Source: DASUBV01 sp036501025
Lineage (GTDB): Bacteria; Actinomycetota; Actinomycetes; Streptosporangiales; Streptosporangiaceae
Direction: 5' to 3'
Length of the DNA: 64,000 nt
Assembly: GCA_036501025.1 (NCBI GenBank)
Contig: DASYBB010000200.1
Span: forward strand, 181,252-245,251
Made by a program: the position numbers and the translations under genes
In this document: piece by piece, positions 31,402 to 40,279 of the stretch
Layout of the letters: each line of letters opens with the position of its first letter
How positions within the stretch are numbered: position 1 is the first letter of the stretch
Notes under the pieces: generated by a model
The model's database searches: none
Seen by the model: the letters and a program-made list of their open reading frames with translations, nothing else
Told to the model about the DNA's origin: nothing

Positions 31402-31452
31402 TCAGCGCGCCGGGACACTCTCCGGCGTCGTCGTCAGGCCAGCGCGCTTCAT
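31402..31452 (-). CDS. threonine-rich attenuator leader peptide
   Basis: ATG 31452 encodes the 16-residue peptide MKRAGLTTTPESVPAR with three consecutive ACG threonine codons (31434-31426), ending at TGA 31404-31402. A TAGCGT hexamer six bases upstream suggests a leaderless transcript. Segments 31447-31439 and 31413-31405 can pair (nine bp with one G-U) around the Thr codons. 31416-31410 can alternatively pair with 31378-31372 inside the terminator stem (seven bp with one G-U). This gives the pause, antiterminator and terminator shapes of classical attenuation. Confidence 0.75.
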   Translation of the reverse strand: MKRAGLTTTPESVPAR

Positions 31453-31518
31453 GGCGTCAACGCTACCAGGGCGCGCGGCGCGGCGCCGAGGCCAATTCGC
31501 CATCGCTAGGGTGGGCCG

Positions 31519-32499
31519 GTGGAGATCGTCCAGACCGCTCAGCGCATCGCCGACGAGGTGCTGTTTCCCGCCGCGGTGGCCACCGACGCCGGCGACCTCG
31601 TGCCGCGCGAGCTGCTCGACGTGCTGGCCGGCGCCGGGCTGTACGGCCTGGCCGCGCCGCGGGACGCCGGCGGGCTGGACGCTGACTTCGGGACTGTCTG
31701 CGCGGTCCAGGAGGCGCTGGCCAGCGGGTGCCTGACAACGGCGTTCATCTGGGCCCAGCACCTCGGGCTGGTGCGCGCCCTGGCCGTCGGCCGTGATCCG
31801 GAGCTGACGGCCCGGTGGCTCGCCCCGCTGGCCCGCGGCGAGGTCCGGGCGGGCGTGGCGCTCGGCGGCGCCCGGCCCGAGCCGACGCTCCGCGCCCGGC
31901 CGGACGGGCCGGGCTGGCGCCTGGACGGGACCTCGCCGTTCGTCTCCGGCTGGGGCCGGATCGACGTCATCCACGCCGCCGCCCGGGCCGCGGACGGCGA
32001 CATCGTCTGGCTGCTCGTCGACGCCGCGGCAGGTCCGTCGGTCCGCGTCGAGCGGATCGAGCTGGCCGCCCTGAACGCGACCGGCACGGTGCGGATGACC
32101 TTCGATCAGCTGTCCGTGGCGGCCGACCGGGTGACGGACAAGCACCCGGCGGGCGGCGGCACGCCCCCCGAGGTGCTGCGGATGCATGCCGCCCTGGCCC
32201 TGGGCGTCGCGGCCCGCTGCGCCCGGCTGCTGGGGCCGGGCCCGCTGGACGCCGAGCTGGCCGCGCTGCGGACCGAGCTCGACCAGCTGGGACCGGGGAC
32301 CGGGGCCGCCCGCGCGGCGGCCGGGGAGCTCGCGCTGCGGGCCGCCGCCGCCGTGATGACGGCTGAGGGCAGCCGCTCGCTGCTCACCGCCGACCGCGGT
32401 CAGCTGCTCGCCCGGGAGGCCCTGTTCACGCTGGTCTATGCGCTGCGGCCGGAATCGCGCACCGCGCTCCTGGCCACGCTCACCGCGGGGCCGGCATGA
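31519..32499 (+). CDS. acyl-CoA dehydrogenase family protein
   Basis: 326 residues from GTG 31519, six bases after a TAGGGT -10-like hexamer, so probably leaderless. N-terminal helices (LFPAAVATDAGDLVPRELLD) and the middle FAD/substrate region (GWRLDGTSPFVSGWGRIDVI) match the family. Typical members are about 380 residues; this one has a shortened C-terminal helical domain and no obvious catalytic Glu, so it may be an atypical flavoprotein. It overlaps the MBL gene by four bases (ATGA). Confidence 0.8.
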   Translation: MEIVQTAQRIADEVLFPAAVATDAGDLVPRELLDVLAGAGLYGLAAPRDAGGLDADFGTVCAVQEALASGCLTTAFIWAQHLGLVRALAVGRDPELTARWLAPLARGEVRAGVALGGARPEPTLRARPDGPGWRLDGTSPFVSGWGRIDVIHAAARAADGDIVWLLVDAAAGPSVRVERIELAALNATGTVRMTFDQLSVAADRVTDKHPAGGGTPPEVLRMHAALALGVAARCARLLGPGPLDAELAALRTELDQLGPGTGAARAAAGELALRAAAAVMTAEGSRSLLTADRGQLLAREALFTLVYALRPESRTALLATLTAGPA

Positions 32500-33464
32500 C
32501 CACCGAGTTAGTCCTGCTCGGGACGGCAGGCGCCCCGCTGCCCGTGGCCGGCCGGGGCGGGATCTCGTCGGCGCTGGTCGTCGACGACCGGGTCTTCGTC
32601 GTCGACTGCGGTCGCGGGTCGCCGTCTGCGTTCGTCGACGCGGGCCTGGACTTCCGCCGCCTGACCGCCGTGTTCATCAGCCACCTGCATGCCGATCACG
32701 TCGGTGACCTGCCCGGACTTCTGCTGTACCCGTGGGGCGTGCGCTCGGGAGACGGCGGCCCGCTCGACCCGATCCGCGTGTTCGGGCCATCCCGCCCGGC
32801 CGCCCTGCCATCCGGCGATGCGGCCTTCCACCGGGAGACCACGATCCACCCGGAACGGCCCGCGCCCGGAACCACCGACCTCGTCGCGAGCATCCTGGCC
32901 GGCTACGCCTACCACCTGAACGTCATGCCGCTGGACGCCCGCATGCCGGACCCCGGCGCGCTGGTCCGGGCCGTCGACATCGCCGTCCCGGACCCGCCGG
33001 GCACCGTCCAGGTTCCGGTGGTCGTGCTCGAGGCCGGGCCGGTCCGGGTCACCGCGGTCGCCGTGACGCACGGCCGGGCCGTTCCGGCGCTCGCCTACCG
33101 CTTCGACACCGCGGACGGCGCCGTGGTGTTCTCGGGCGACACCACCGTCAACGACGACCTGATCGCCCTGGCCCGGGGGGCGGACATCCTGGTCCACCAG
33201 GTGGCTGACCTCGCCTATCTGGAGCGGCACGGCGTCACCGGGGCGGCCCTGGCCCGGATGGCCGCGCTGCATACCGACGTCACGCAGGTCGGGCCGGTCG
33301 CCGAGCGCGCCGGGGTGGGCGAGCTCATCCTCAGCCACTACCTGCCGGCCGAGCCGGGCGCGATCCCCGAGGCGGACTGGGCGCGCCGCGCCGGGGCGGG
33401 CTTCACCGGGATCACCACGGCCGGCCGTGACGGCCTGCGCCGGGTGCTGCCCCGCGTCACCTGA
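32496..33464 (+). CDS. MBL-fold metallo-hydrolase
   Basis: 322 residues. The metal motif is SHLHADHVGDLPGLL (HxHxDH). Further ligands are likely in VTHGRAVPALAYRF, VVFSGDTTVNDDL and LILSHYLPAE. The order resembles RNase Z-like or arylsulfatase-like small-molecule hydrolases. It is coupled to the acyl-CoA dehydrogenase by ATGA overlap, suggesting a shared catabolic step. The substrate is not known. Confidence 0.88.
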   Translation: MTTELVLLGTAGAPLPVAGRGGISSALVVDDRVFVVDCGRGSPSAFVDAGLDFRRLTAVFISHLHADHVGDLPGLLLYPWGVRSGDGGPLDPIRVFGPSRPAALPSGDAAFHRETTIHPERPAPGTTDLVASILAGYAYHLNVMPLDARMPDPGALVRAVDIAVPDPPGTVQVPVVVLEAGPVRVTAVAVTHGRAVPALAYRFDTADGAVVFSGDTTVNDDLIALARGADILVHQVADLAYLERHGVTGAALARMAALHTDVTQVGPVAERAGVGELILSHYLPAEPGAIPEADWARRAGAGFTGITTAGRDGLRRVLPRVT

Positions 33465-33483
33465 GGACGCGCCCGGGCCGGGC

Positions 33484-34128
33484 TCACCGGATGAAGCCGC
33501 TCTCGTACGCGGCGATGACGGCCTGGACGCGGTCCCGCGCGCCCAGTTTCGCCAGCACGTTGCGCACGTGCGTCTTCACGGTCTCCACGCCGAGGAACAG
33601 CTCGCCCGCGATCTCGGCGTTGGACAGGCCCCGGGCGATGAGCCGGAGGACCTCGCTCTCCCGCCCGGTGAGCTTCGCCGCGACGACCTGCCCGCCGCCG
33701 GGCCCGCCGTGGCGGGCGACGAGCCGGCGGATGGCGGCGGGGAAGAGCAGGGACTCGCCCTCGTGCACCGTGCGGACCGCGTTGACGAAGTCTGCCGCGG
33801 CCGAGCGCTTGAGCAGGAACCCCCGCGCCCCGGCCCGCAGCGCCTCGTAGACGTAGTCGTCGTTCTCGAACGTGGTCACGACGATGACGGCCGGCCCGCC
33901 GCCGTCAAGCTGGCCGAGCAGCCGGGTGGCCGCGATCCCGTCCACCCGGGGCATCCGCACGTCCATCAGCACGACGTCGGGGCGGGCGTGGCGGGCCTGC
34001 GCGACGGCGGCCGCGCCGTCCTCCGCCTCGCCGACGACGGCGAGGTCGGGCTCTGACTCCAGGATCGCCCGCAGGCCGCTGCGGACCAGGGGCTCGTCAT
34101 CGGCCAGCAGCACCCGGACCGGCGTCAC
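33484..34128 (-). CDS. NarL/FixJ-family response regulator
   Basis: 214 residues from GTG 34128, which overlaps the stop of the histidine kinase gene (GTGA). The receiver domain has LLADDEPLVRSGLRAIL, phospho-acceptor Asp in DVVLMDVRMP, and Lys in GFLLKRSAA. The C-terminal LuxR-type HTH is LTGRESEVLRLIARGLSNAE with VETVKTHVRNVLAKL. It is the output of the kinase encoded just upstream. Confidence 0.93.
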   Translation of the reverse strand: MTPVRVLLADDEPLVRSGLRAILESEPDLAVVGEAEDGAAAVAQARHARPDVVLMDVRMPRVDGIAATRLLGQLDGGGPAVIVVTTFENDDYVYEALRAGARGFLLKRSAAADFVNAVRTVHEGESLLFPAAIRRLVARHGGPGGGQVVAAKLTGRESEVLRLIARGLSNAEIAGELFLGVETVKTHVRNVLAKLGARDRVQAVIAAYESGFIR

Positions 34129-35279
34129 GGCGCGACCTCGCGCGCCGGGAGCGCGACGGACAGCGTCCACCGGCCGTCCCGCTCCCCGGCCGTGGTGGTC
34201 CCCCCGAGCGCCGCGGCCCGCTCGCTGATGCCGCGCAGCCCGCGGCCGTGACCGGAGCGGCGCCGCCCGCCGGCCGGGTTGCTCAGCCGGATGCTCAGGG
34301 CGGCGCCGTCAAACGACAGGCTGAGCGCCGCGGTGCCGTCGGCGGAGTACTTCAGCGCGTTGGTCAGGCCCTCCTGCACGATCCGGTAGGCCTCCCGGCT
34401 GACCGGCCCGGGGAGGCGCGACAGGTCGCCCGAGACGGCCGCGGCGACATCCAGCCCCGCGGACCCGGCCACCGTGCGGAGGCCGTCGAGGGAGCCCAGG
34501 TCGGGCGCGGGGCCGGCGGGCGCGCCGCGCGGCCCATCGTCGCGCAGCACGCCGAGCATGTGGTCGAGTTCCGATACCGCCCGGCGCGAGATGGTCTCGA
34601 TCGTCGCGAGCGCCTCCTCGGCGAAGGCGGGCTCGCGCCCGATGAGCTTCCGGGCCGCCGAGGCCTGCACGGTTACCACCGACAGTGCATGCCCGACGCT
34701 GTCGTGGATCTCGCGGGCGATCCGGTTGCGCTCGGCCGCGCGCGCGGCGTCGGCCTCCAGGCGCTGCAGGCGCTCCGCGTAGGACGGCCCGAGCCAGGCC
34801 GGCCCGAGCCCGGCCAGGGCCCGCCCGGCCAGCAGCGTGCCCAGCACCGTGGCCAGCGCGGCCGGGACCGTCCACCAGCTGCCGGCCAGCGCGATGAGCC
34901 CCAGCACCGCCCCGACGACCACGGCTCCGGTGAGCACGTGCAGGGCGAGCCAGGCCAGCGTGCGCCGCCGCTGCAGCCAGGTGGCCGCCGGGCCGGGCAG
35001 CCCGTCCGGGAACCGGACCACCAGCAGCGTCTGGACCGCGACCCCCTCGACCTGCCGGACCGCGGGCACCAGGCCGGCCAGCAGCGGGCCGCCGACGAGC
35101 ACGACTCCGAGCACGGCGGTGGCCCAGGCGGGCGACCCGGCCTGGTCGGCCAGGGCCAGCAGGGTGAAGCCAGCGACGCCCAGGGCCAGCGCCAGCGCCG
35201 AGCCGACCAGCACGAACACCGCCCGCAGATAACTCTCGGACGCCAGGACCAGCGCGGACGCCGAACGCAGTCCGTTCAC
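34125..35279 (-). CDS. sensor histidine kinase, NarX/DesK-like
   Basis: About 384 residues from GTG 35279 (the frame is open to 35315). Four to five membrane helices fill residues 10-180. The HisKA_3 box is ERNRIAREIHDSVGHALSVV, with phospho-accepting His. The ATPase domain has QEGLTNALKYSADG and GHGRGLRGISERAAALGG. A membrane protein gene precedes it and the regulator follows, making a three-gene operon. The stimulus is probably sensed within the membrane since no large extracellular loop is seen. Confidence 0.9.
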   Translation of the reverse strand: MNGLRSASALVLASESYLRAVFVLVGSALALALGVAGFTLLALADQAGSPAWATAVLGVVLVGGPLLAGLVPAVRQVEGVAVQTLLVVRFPDGLPGPAATWLQRRRTLAWLALHVLTGAVVVGAVLGLIALAGSWWTVPAALATVLGTLLAGRALAGLGPAWLGPSYAERLQRLEADAARAAERNRIAREIHDSVGHALSVVTVQASAARKLIGREPAFAEEALATIETISRRAVSELDHMLGVLRDDGPRGAPAGPAPDLGSLDGLRTVAGSAGLDVAAAVSGDLSRLPGPVSREAYRIVQEGLTNALKYSADGTAALSLSFDGAALSIRLSNPAGGRRRSGHGRGLRGISERAAALGGTTTAGERDGRWTLSVALPAREVAP

Positions 35280-35330
35280 GATCCTCAGCCTGCCATCAAT
35301 CGGGTGACGGAGCACTCGGCCGGCCCCGGC

Positions 35331-35936
35331 TCAGGCCCGGTGCCGGCGCTTCCAGTAGCTGACCGTCACCGCGCCCAGCAGCGGCCCCCACAGCACCAGC
35401 GGCGCGTAGGCCGCCACGGCGACCAGGCCCTGCCAGTCGCCGAAGCCCAGCGGGGCATCGGCGGCCTGCGGGCGGCCGTCGATGCGCAGCCCCAGGCTCA
35501 TGCTCACCGCCGTCCATGTCCAGAGCAGGGTCAGCACGACCGCGCCGAGGCCGGCCAAGACGGCAACCGCGAGGGCCGGCACCCGCCGCCCGCGCAGCCC
35601 GGGCAGCCACCGCGGGAACACCTCGCCCCAGGTGGAGACCAGGCCGACCGCCGTGAACGCGAGCAGCTCGGAGGCGACCGACAGCCCCACCACGTACGCC
35701 GCCAGCGGAATGCCGGGCAGCCCGGACGCCGTGGTGCTGGTCAGGAGATCGCTGCGCGCTATCGGCGCGTGGACGGTGCACACGGCGATCCGCCACACGC
35801 TGGACGGCAGCACCGTGAACGGGATGGTCAGGGCGGCCATCCGCGCCCAGCGGGAAACGCCGGCCGCGGGGGCATGCGCCGCCGCCCAGGCCGCCCGCAG
35901 CCGCGGGGCCGCCGGCGCATCGGTCACCGAGGTCAT
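35331..35936 (-). CDS. multi-pass membrane protein of the two-component operon
   Basis: 201 residues, ATG 35936. Four membrane helices (MAALTIPFTVLPSSVWRIAV, VVGLSVASELLAFTAVGLVS, LAVAVLAGLGAVVLTLLWTW, and one near the C-terminus) with a basic tail. No catalytic motif. It lies 52 bp upstream of the kinase gene on the same strand and may be the sensory partner or a transport-related target. I do not recognise the family. Confidence 0.75.
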   Translation of the reverse strand: MTSVTDAPAAPRLRAAWAAAHAPAAGVSRWARMAALTIPFTVLPSSVWRIAVCTVHAPIARSDLLTSTTASGLPGIPLAAYVVGLSVASELLAFTAVGLVSTWGEVFPRWLPGLRGRRVPALAVAVLAGLGAVVLTLLWTWTAVSMSLGLRIDGRPQAADAPLGFGDWQGLVAVAAYAPLVLWGPLLGAVTVSYWKRRHRA

Positions 35937-36110
35937 CTGCTGCTCCTCCCGGCCGGGCCAGGTGCCCGGCCCTCGTGCTTTCCACGATGGCCAGCGAGCG
36001 CGGCTCGCTCATCACCGGCACGAGGGAATGTGCTCCCTCGCACGGGGGAGGACCGGCGCCCGCAGGTCCCCCTTGGACCGGTTCATGCATGATCGCCGCC
36101 TTCGGGGGCA

Positions 36111-38384
36111 GTGAGCGCGGACCCCGACGGCGCTAGCGAGGCGCCGGCATCAAGAAGAGGTGTATCGGTGCTCGCCACGCTTGTCCTGGCCGGATTGATC
36201 GCCGCTCCGGCAGGCACCCTGGCCCTGATCGCCAGGAGTGCCGCCCGGCCGAGCCGGGGCGGCACCTGGCCGCCCGTCCGCCGGCTGGCCACCGCGGTCG
36301 GCGGCACCGTCCTGCTCGGCGGGCTCGTCATCGGCGCGCTGCGGCTGCTGGGCATCGCCGAGCGCAACGCGATCGTGGGCGCGGCCGCGCTGACCGCGGC
36401 CAGCCTGGCCTGGCTGCCGGTCACCCGGCGGTGGAATGCCCGCGGCCACCTGTGCTGGTCCACCGCGGTCTTCCTGTTCGTCGTCTACCTGGCCTTCGTC
36501 CTGGACTGGACCTTCGAGAGCCAGCTGGGCGTGGCCGGCACGATCGGCGGCGTGCTGCTGTGGCTGTTCGAGGTGCTCGCCGCGATCCTGGCGTGCGCCT
36601 ACCTCTGGGAGATCTGCGACGCGCTCGGCTCGGAGAGCTGGCGCAGGCGGCTGCCCGAACTGGCCCGGGCCGCGGCGCCGGACAGCGAGTTGCCCTTCGT
36701 CAGCCTGCACGTGCCGGCCCACAACGAGCCGCCGGACATGGTGCTGGACACGCTCAGGTCCCTGCTGCGGCTGGACTATCCGCATTACGAGATAGTCGTG
36801 ATTGACGACAACACCGATGACGAGAAGCTGTGGCGGCCGGTGCGCGACTGGTGCGCGCGCCACGGCGCCAAGTTCGCGCACCTGGAAGACTGGCCCGGAT
36901 ACAAGTCGGGGGCGCTGAACTACGCGCTGCGCGAGCTGACGGACGAACGCGCCGAGGTCATCGGCGTGGTTGATTCTGACTACCAGCTCGATCCCGGATT
37001 CCTGCGCCGGTGCGCACCGCTGTTCGCCGACAGCTGGGTCGGCTTCACCCAGGCGCCGCAGGATTACCGCGGCTGGCAGTGGTCTCGCTACTACCGCCGG
37101 CTGTTCTATTCCTACTCGTACTTCTTCGCCGTCTCGCAGCCGTCCCGGAACGAGCGCAACGGGGCGATCTTCGCGGGCACCATGGGCCTCATCCGGCGGG
37201 TCGCGCTGGAGCAGCTGGGCGGCTGGGACGAGTGGTGCATCACCGAGGACGCGGAACTCTCGCTCCGGCTGCTGCGGGCCGGATGGTCCGGCCTGCACGT
37301 TGACCAGTCCTGGGGCCAGGGCATCATGCCGCTGACCTTCGAGGCCCTGAAAGGCCAGCGGTATCGCTGGTGCTTCGGCGGCATCCAGATCCTGCGCATG
37401 CACTGGAGATCGCTGCTCCCCGGACGCGAGTCCCCGCAGAACCGGCTGGGCCTCGGGCAGCGCTGGGCCTACCTGTCCGGTGCCCTGCAGTGGTACGGGG
37501 ACCTGCTCGGCCTCATCTTCCTGGTCTTCCTGCTGGCCGGAGCCGTGAACCTCGCCACCGGGGGCGGGGACCTGTTCCGCAAGCTGACCACGTTCCTGGT
37601 CGCCACCGTGCCAGTGCTGGTGATCCTGGGTCTCGTCCGGGCCGTGGCCCTGCTGCGCCGCGGCACCGGCGCATCGTGGCGCGATGCGTTCGGTGCGTTC
37701 CTGATCTGGCAGTCCACGTCGCTGGTGGTGGCCCGCGCGTCCGTGCTCGGCTTGTTTGCCAAGGAGGCCGCCTTCCTGGTCACGCCCAAGACCAGCGAGC
37801 AGTCCAGGTGGTGGGAGGCGCTGCGGGCCAACTGGGCCGAGTCGGCGCTGGCGCTGCTCGGCATGCTCGGCATCGCCGCCGCGCTGACCAGGGCCTCCGA
37901 GCTGGCCGGGCCGCTGCTGGCGGCCCTGCTGGTCTTCCCGACCCTGGGCATGGCCGCCGCGCCGGTGAACAGCTGGGCCGCCCGGCGCGCCGCGCTGCCG
38001 CCGGACCTGCGCGAGCGCAGGGCGACCGAGTGGAGGCGGTCCCGGCAGCGCACCGCGCTCGTGCGCACGGCGGCCGCCGGCGGCGTCGCCGCCGTGGTCA
38101 GCGTGGTCGTGGCCGCCGTGGCCCTGATGCTGGCGCCGGGGTCCCGGCCGGTGCACACGCCGCAGCTGGCGCCGCCGGCGACCGGGCGGAGCCAGTCGCC
38201 CCACCCGGCCCGCCCGCGGCCGTCCCCATCGCCGGGGAGCACATCGCCGGCCAGCTCGCCGAGTCCGACAGCCACCTCGCCCGCGGCGAGCCCGACCAGC
38301 ACCGGCACGCCCGCGCCGAGCGCCACGCCCGCGACTTCGCCGCCGGCCAGCACCAGCCCGGCCGGTCAGCCCGGCGGAGGGTAA
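36111..38384 (+). CDS. BcsA-like membrane glycosyltransferase family 2
   Basis: 757 residues. Four to five N-terminal helices are followed by a cytoplasmic GT-A domain: LHVPAHNEPPDMV, VVIDDNTDDEKLW, VDSDYQLD (DxD), TEDAELSLRLL (base), QRYRWCFGG (QxxRW). More helices follow, then a Pro/Ser/Thr tail of about 75 residues. The D, DxD, TED, QxxRW set is that of processive cellulose- and hyaluronan-type synthases, so it should polymerise and extrude a beta-glycan. No PilZ domain or BcsB gene is nearby. Stop is 4 bp from the convergent ABC permease. Confidence 0.88.
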   Translation: MSADPDGASEAPASRRGVSVLATLVLAGLIAAPAGTLALIARSAARPSRGGTWPPVRRLATAVGGTVLLGGLVIGALRLLGIAERNAIVGAAALTAASLAWLPVTRRWNARGHLCWSTAVFLFVVYLAFVLDWTFESQLGVAGTIGGVLLWLFEVLAAILACAYLWEICDALGSESWRRRLPELARAAAPDSELPFVSLHVPAHNEPPDMVLDTLRSLLRLDYPHYEIVVIDDNTDDEKLWRPVRDWCARHGAKFAHLEDWPGYKSGALNYALRELTDERAEVIGVVDSDYQLDPGFLRRCAPLFADSWVGFTQAPQDYRGWQWSRYYRRLFYSYSYFFAVSQPSRNERNGAIFAGTMGLIRRVALEQLGGWDEWCITEDAELSLRLLRAGWSGLHVDQSWGQGIMPLTFEALKGQRYRWCFGGIQILRMHWRSLLPGRESPQNRLGLGQRWAYLSGALQWYGDLLGLIFLVFLLAGAVNLATGGGDLFRKLTTFLVATVPVLVILGLVRAVALLRRGTGASWRDAFGAFLIWQSTSLVVARASVLGLFAKEAAFLVTPKTSEQSRWWEALRANWAESALALLGMLGIAAALTRASELAGPLLAALLVFPTLGMAAAPVNSWAARRAALPPDLRERRATEWRRSRQRTALVRTAAAGGVAAVVSVVVAAVALMLAPGSRPVHTPQLAPPATGRSQSPHPARPRPSPSPGSTSPASSPSPTATSPAASPTSTGTPAPSATPATSPPASTSPAGQPGGG

Positions 38385-38388
38385 GAGA

Positions 38389-39396
38389 TCACGGCTCGGT
38401 GCGCCGGATCCGCCACCAGCAGAACCCGGCCAGGACGGCGGCCGCGCCGAGAAAGGCCGTCAGTTCCAGCCCCTGGATAAGCCAGTAATGGCCGGCCGGC
38501 TGGTAGGTCACGAGCTCGTGATACGCGCCGCCGACCTTGGTCACGCACGCCTGCAGGGCTTGCTGCACGGCGGCCGGCGCGTGACTGTGCGAACGCCCGC
38601 CGGCTGATCCGGCAGCGTGCTGGCCCTGGCCGGGGCAGTCGGTCCGCAGGACCCGGCCGGTCAGCTCGCGGCCGCCCCGGCCGACGATGCGGGTCGACGT
38701 GATCCAGGCGTCCGGGAGGTCCGGGCGCGCCGGCTGCAGGGTGCTCTTCGGTCCGGCCCCGACCAGCACGGCGAAGATCCCGAGGCCCGATACCGACGAC
38801 CCGTATCCCGTCGTCGCCGGGTTCAGCGCCAGGACCAGGTGCGACGGGGCCGCGAGCACCGGCCGCAGCCACCCCGTCTCGGCCGCCCGGGCGGCGACGA
38901 AGGCGACCAGCGTGACGGCCATGGCCGGGACCGTCCGGCGGATCAGCAGCCCGGCGGTGATCCCGAGCGCGACGGCGAACGCTGCGTAGCCGACCGGGAC
39001 GAGGTCACGCTGGTCGAACGTCCCGAACAGGTCCCGGCCGGCCCGGTCCGCCGGGCCCGCCCACCACGTCGCGACGAGGCTGAGGATCCCGGCGGTGGCC
39101 GCGCCGCCCAGCACGGCCAGGCCGCCCCGGGCGGCCAGCCAGCGGGTCCGGGTGACACTCTGGGTCCAGGTCAGGCGGAACGTGCCCGCCTCCAGCTCGC
39201 CGGCCACCAGGGGCGCCCCCCAGAACAGGCCCAGCACGCCGGGCGCGACGACGACCAGGACGCCGAGCCACGTCCGCAGGCCGCTGTCGTGGCGGGAATG
39301 GACACTGGTCACAGCCGAAACGATGGCGACCGCCGCCAGCGCGCCCGCGGCCACGGCAGCCTGGCCGCGGAACTGCCGCCACGCCAGCCGGATCAC
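38389..39396 (-). CDS. ABC-2 type permease (cassette 1)
   Basis: 335 residues from GTG 39396, which overlaps the ATPase stop (GTGA). It starts VIRLAWRQFRGQAAVAAGAL. Helices include VLVVVAPGVLGLFWGAPLVA and a conserved GELEAGTFRLTWTQSVTRTR loop, typical of actinobacterial ABC-2 permeases. A large extracellular loop of about 100 residues (GPKSTLQPARPDLPDAWITS onwards, with two Cys) precedes the last helix. With the ATPase it forms an exporter, probably responding to the divergent two-component system. Confidence 0.87.
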   Translation of the reverse strand: MIRLAWRQFRGQAAVAAGALAAVAIVSAVTSVHSRHDSGLRTWLGVLVVVAPGVLGLFWGAPLVAGELEAGTFRLTWTQSVTRTRWLAARGGLAVLGGAATAGILSLVATWWAGPADRAGRDLFGTFDQRDLVPVGYAAFAVALGITAGLLIRRTVPAMAVTLVAFVAARAAETGWLRPVLAAPSHLVLALNPATTGYGSSVSGLGIFAVLVGAGPKSTLQPARPDLPDAWITSTRIVGRGGRELTGRVLRTDCPGQGQHAAGSAGGRSHSHAPAAVQQALQACVTKVGGAYHELVTYQPAGHYWLIQGLELTAFLGAAAVLAGFCWWRIRRTEP

Positions 39397-40127
39397 GGCC
39401 GCACCGCCAGGTAGCTGAGCACCAGGTCCTCCAGGCTGGCCGGCGCCGCGGCGGACTGGGCGGCGAGCAGCTCCTTGACCGGCCCGGCCAGCCGCACCCG
39501 GGAGGCGACGAGCACGACCAGGTAGTCGCAGACCCGCTCCAGGTCGGCCACCAGATGCGAGGAGAGCACGACGCTCACGCCGTGCTCGGCGCCCGCCCCG
39601 GCGACGGCGTCGATGAACTCCCGTCGCGCGAGCGGGTCCAGGCTGGCCACCGGCTCGTCGAGGATCAGGAGCTCGGGCCGCTTGGCGATGGCCAGGGTGA
39701 GGGCCAGCTGGGCCCGCTGGCCCCCGGACAGCTTCCCGGCCCGCCAGCGCCTGCCGAGGCCCAGCTGCCCGATCCGCCGTTCCGCCAGGCCGCGGTCCCA
39801 GCGCGGGTTGAGCCAGGCCCCGAGATCGAGATGGTCGCCGACCGAGAGCGCCGCGTACAGCGGCGGGTCCTGGGCCACGAACCCGACCCGCCCGAGCTGC
39901 GCCGCGCCCCCGCCGGGGCGCTCGCCGAGGACCTCCAGCGTGCCCGCGGTCGGCCGCCGCAGCCCCGCGGCCAGCTGCAGCAGGGTCGACTTCCCGGCCC
40001 CGTTCGGGCCGACCAGGCCGACGGCCCGCCCGGCCGGGATGGCCAGGTCGCAGTCCGACAGCGCCCAGCGGCGCCCGTAGCGCTTGCCGAGGCCGCTGGC
40101 GGCCAGGACCGTGCCCGGGTGACTCAT
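39393..40127 (-). CDS. ABC transporter ATP-binding protein (cassette 1)
   Basis: 244 residues. Walker A GPNGAGKST, signature KLSGGQRAQLAL, Walker B ELLILDEPVASLD, and the His switch in VLSSHLVADLE. Drug- or lipid-export subfamily (CcmA type). It is divergent from the OmpR-type regulator at 40280, with 152 bp between. This matches the arrangement of peptide-antibiotic stress modules in which the two-component system controls the exporter. Confidence 0.92.
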   Translation of the reverse strand: MSHPGTVLAASGLGKRYGRRWALSDCDLAIPAGRAVGLVGPNGAGKSTLLQLAAGLRRPTAGTLEVLGERPGGGAAQLGRVGFVAQDPPLYAALSVGDHLDLGAWLNPRWDRGLAERRIGQLGLGRRWRAGKLSGGQRAQLALTLAIAKRPELLILDEPVASLDPLARREFIDAVAGAGAEHGVSVVLSSHLVADLERVCDYLVVLVASRVRLAGPVKELLAAQSAAAPASLEDLVLSYLAVRP

Positions 40128-40279
40128 GTCCGTGCTCCTCCGTCGGCGGATGTGCCCTGGCCGGAAGTTCTACGGGGCCAGCGGTCACACGCCGGTCACA
40201 GAAAGCTGTGACCGGCCTGTGACGGGGCGGCTGGCATGCTGGGAGCGGTGCCGGCCGGGACGAGGACCGGGAGCGAATC

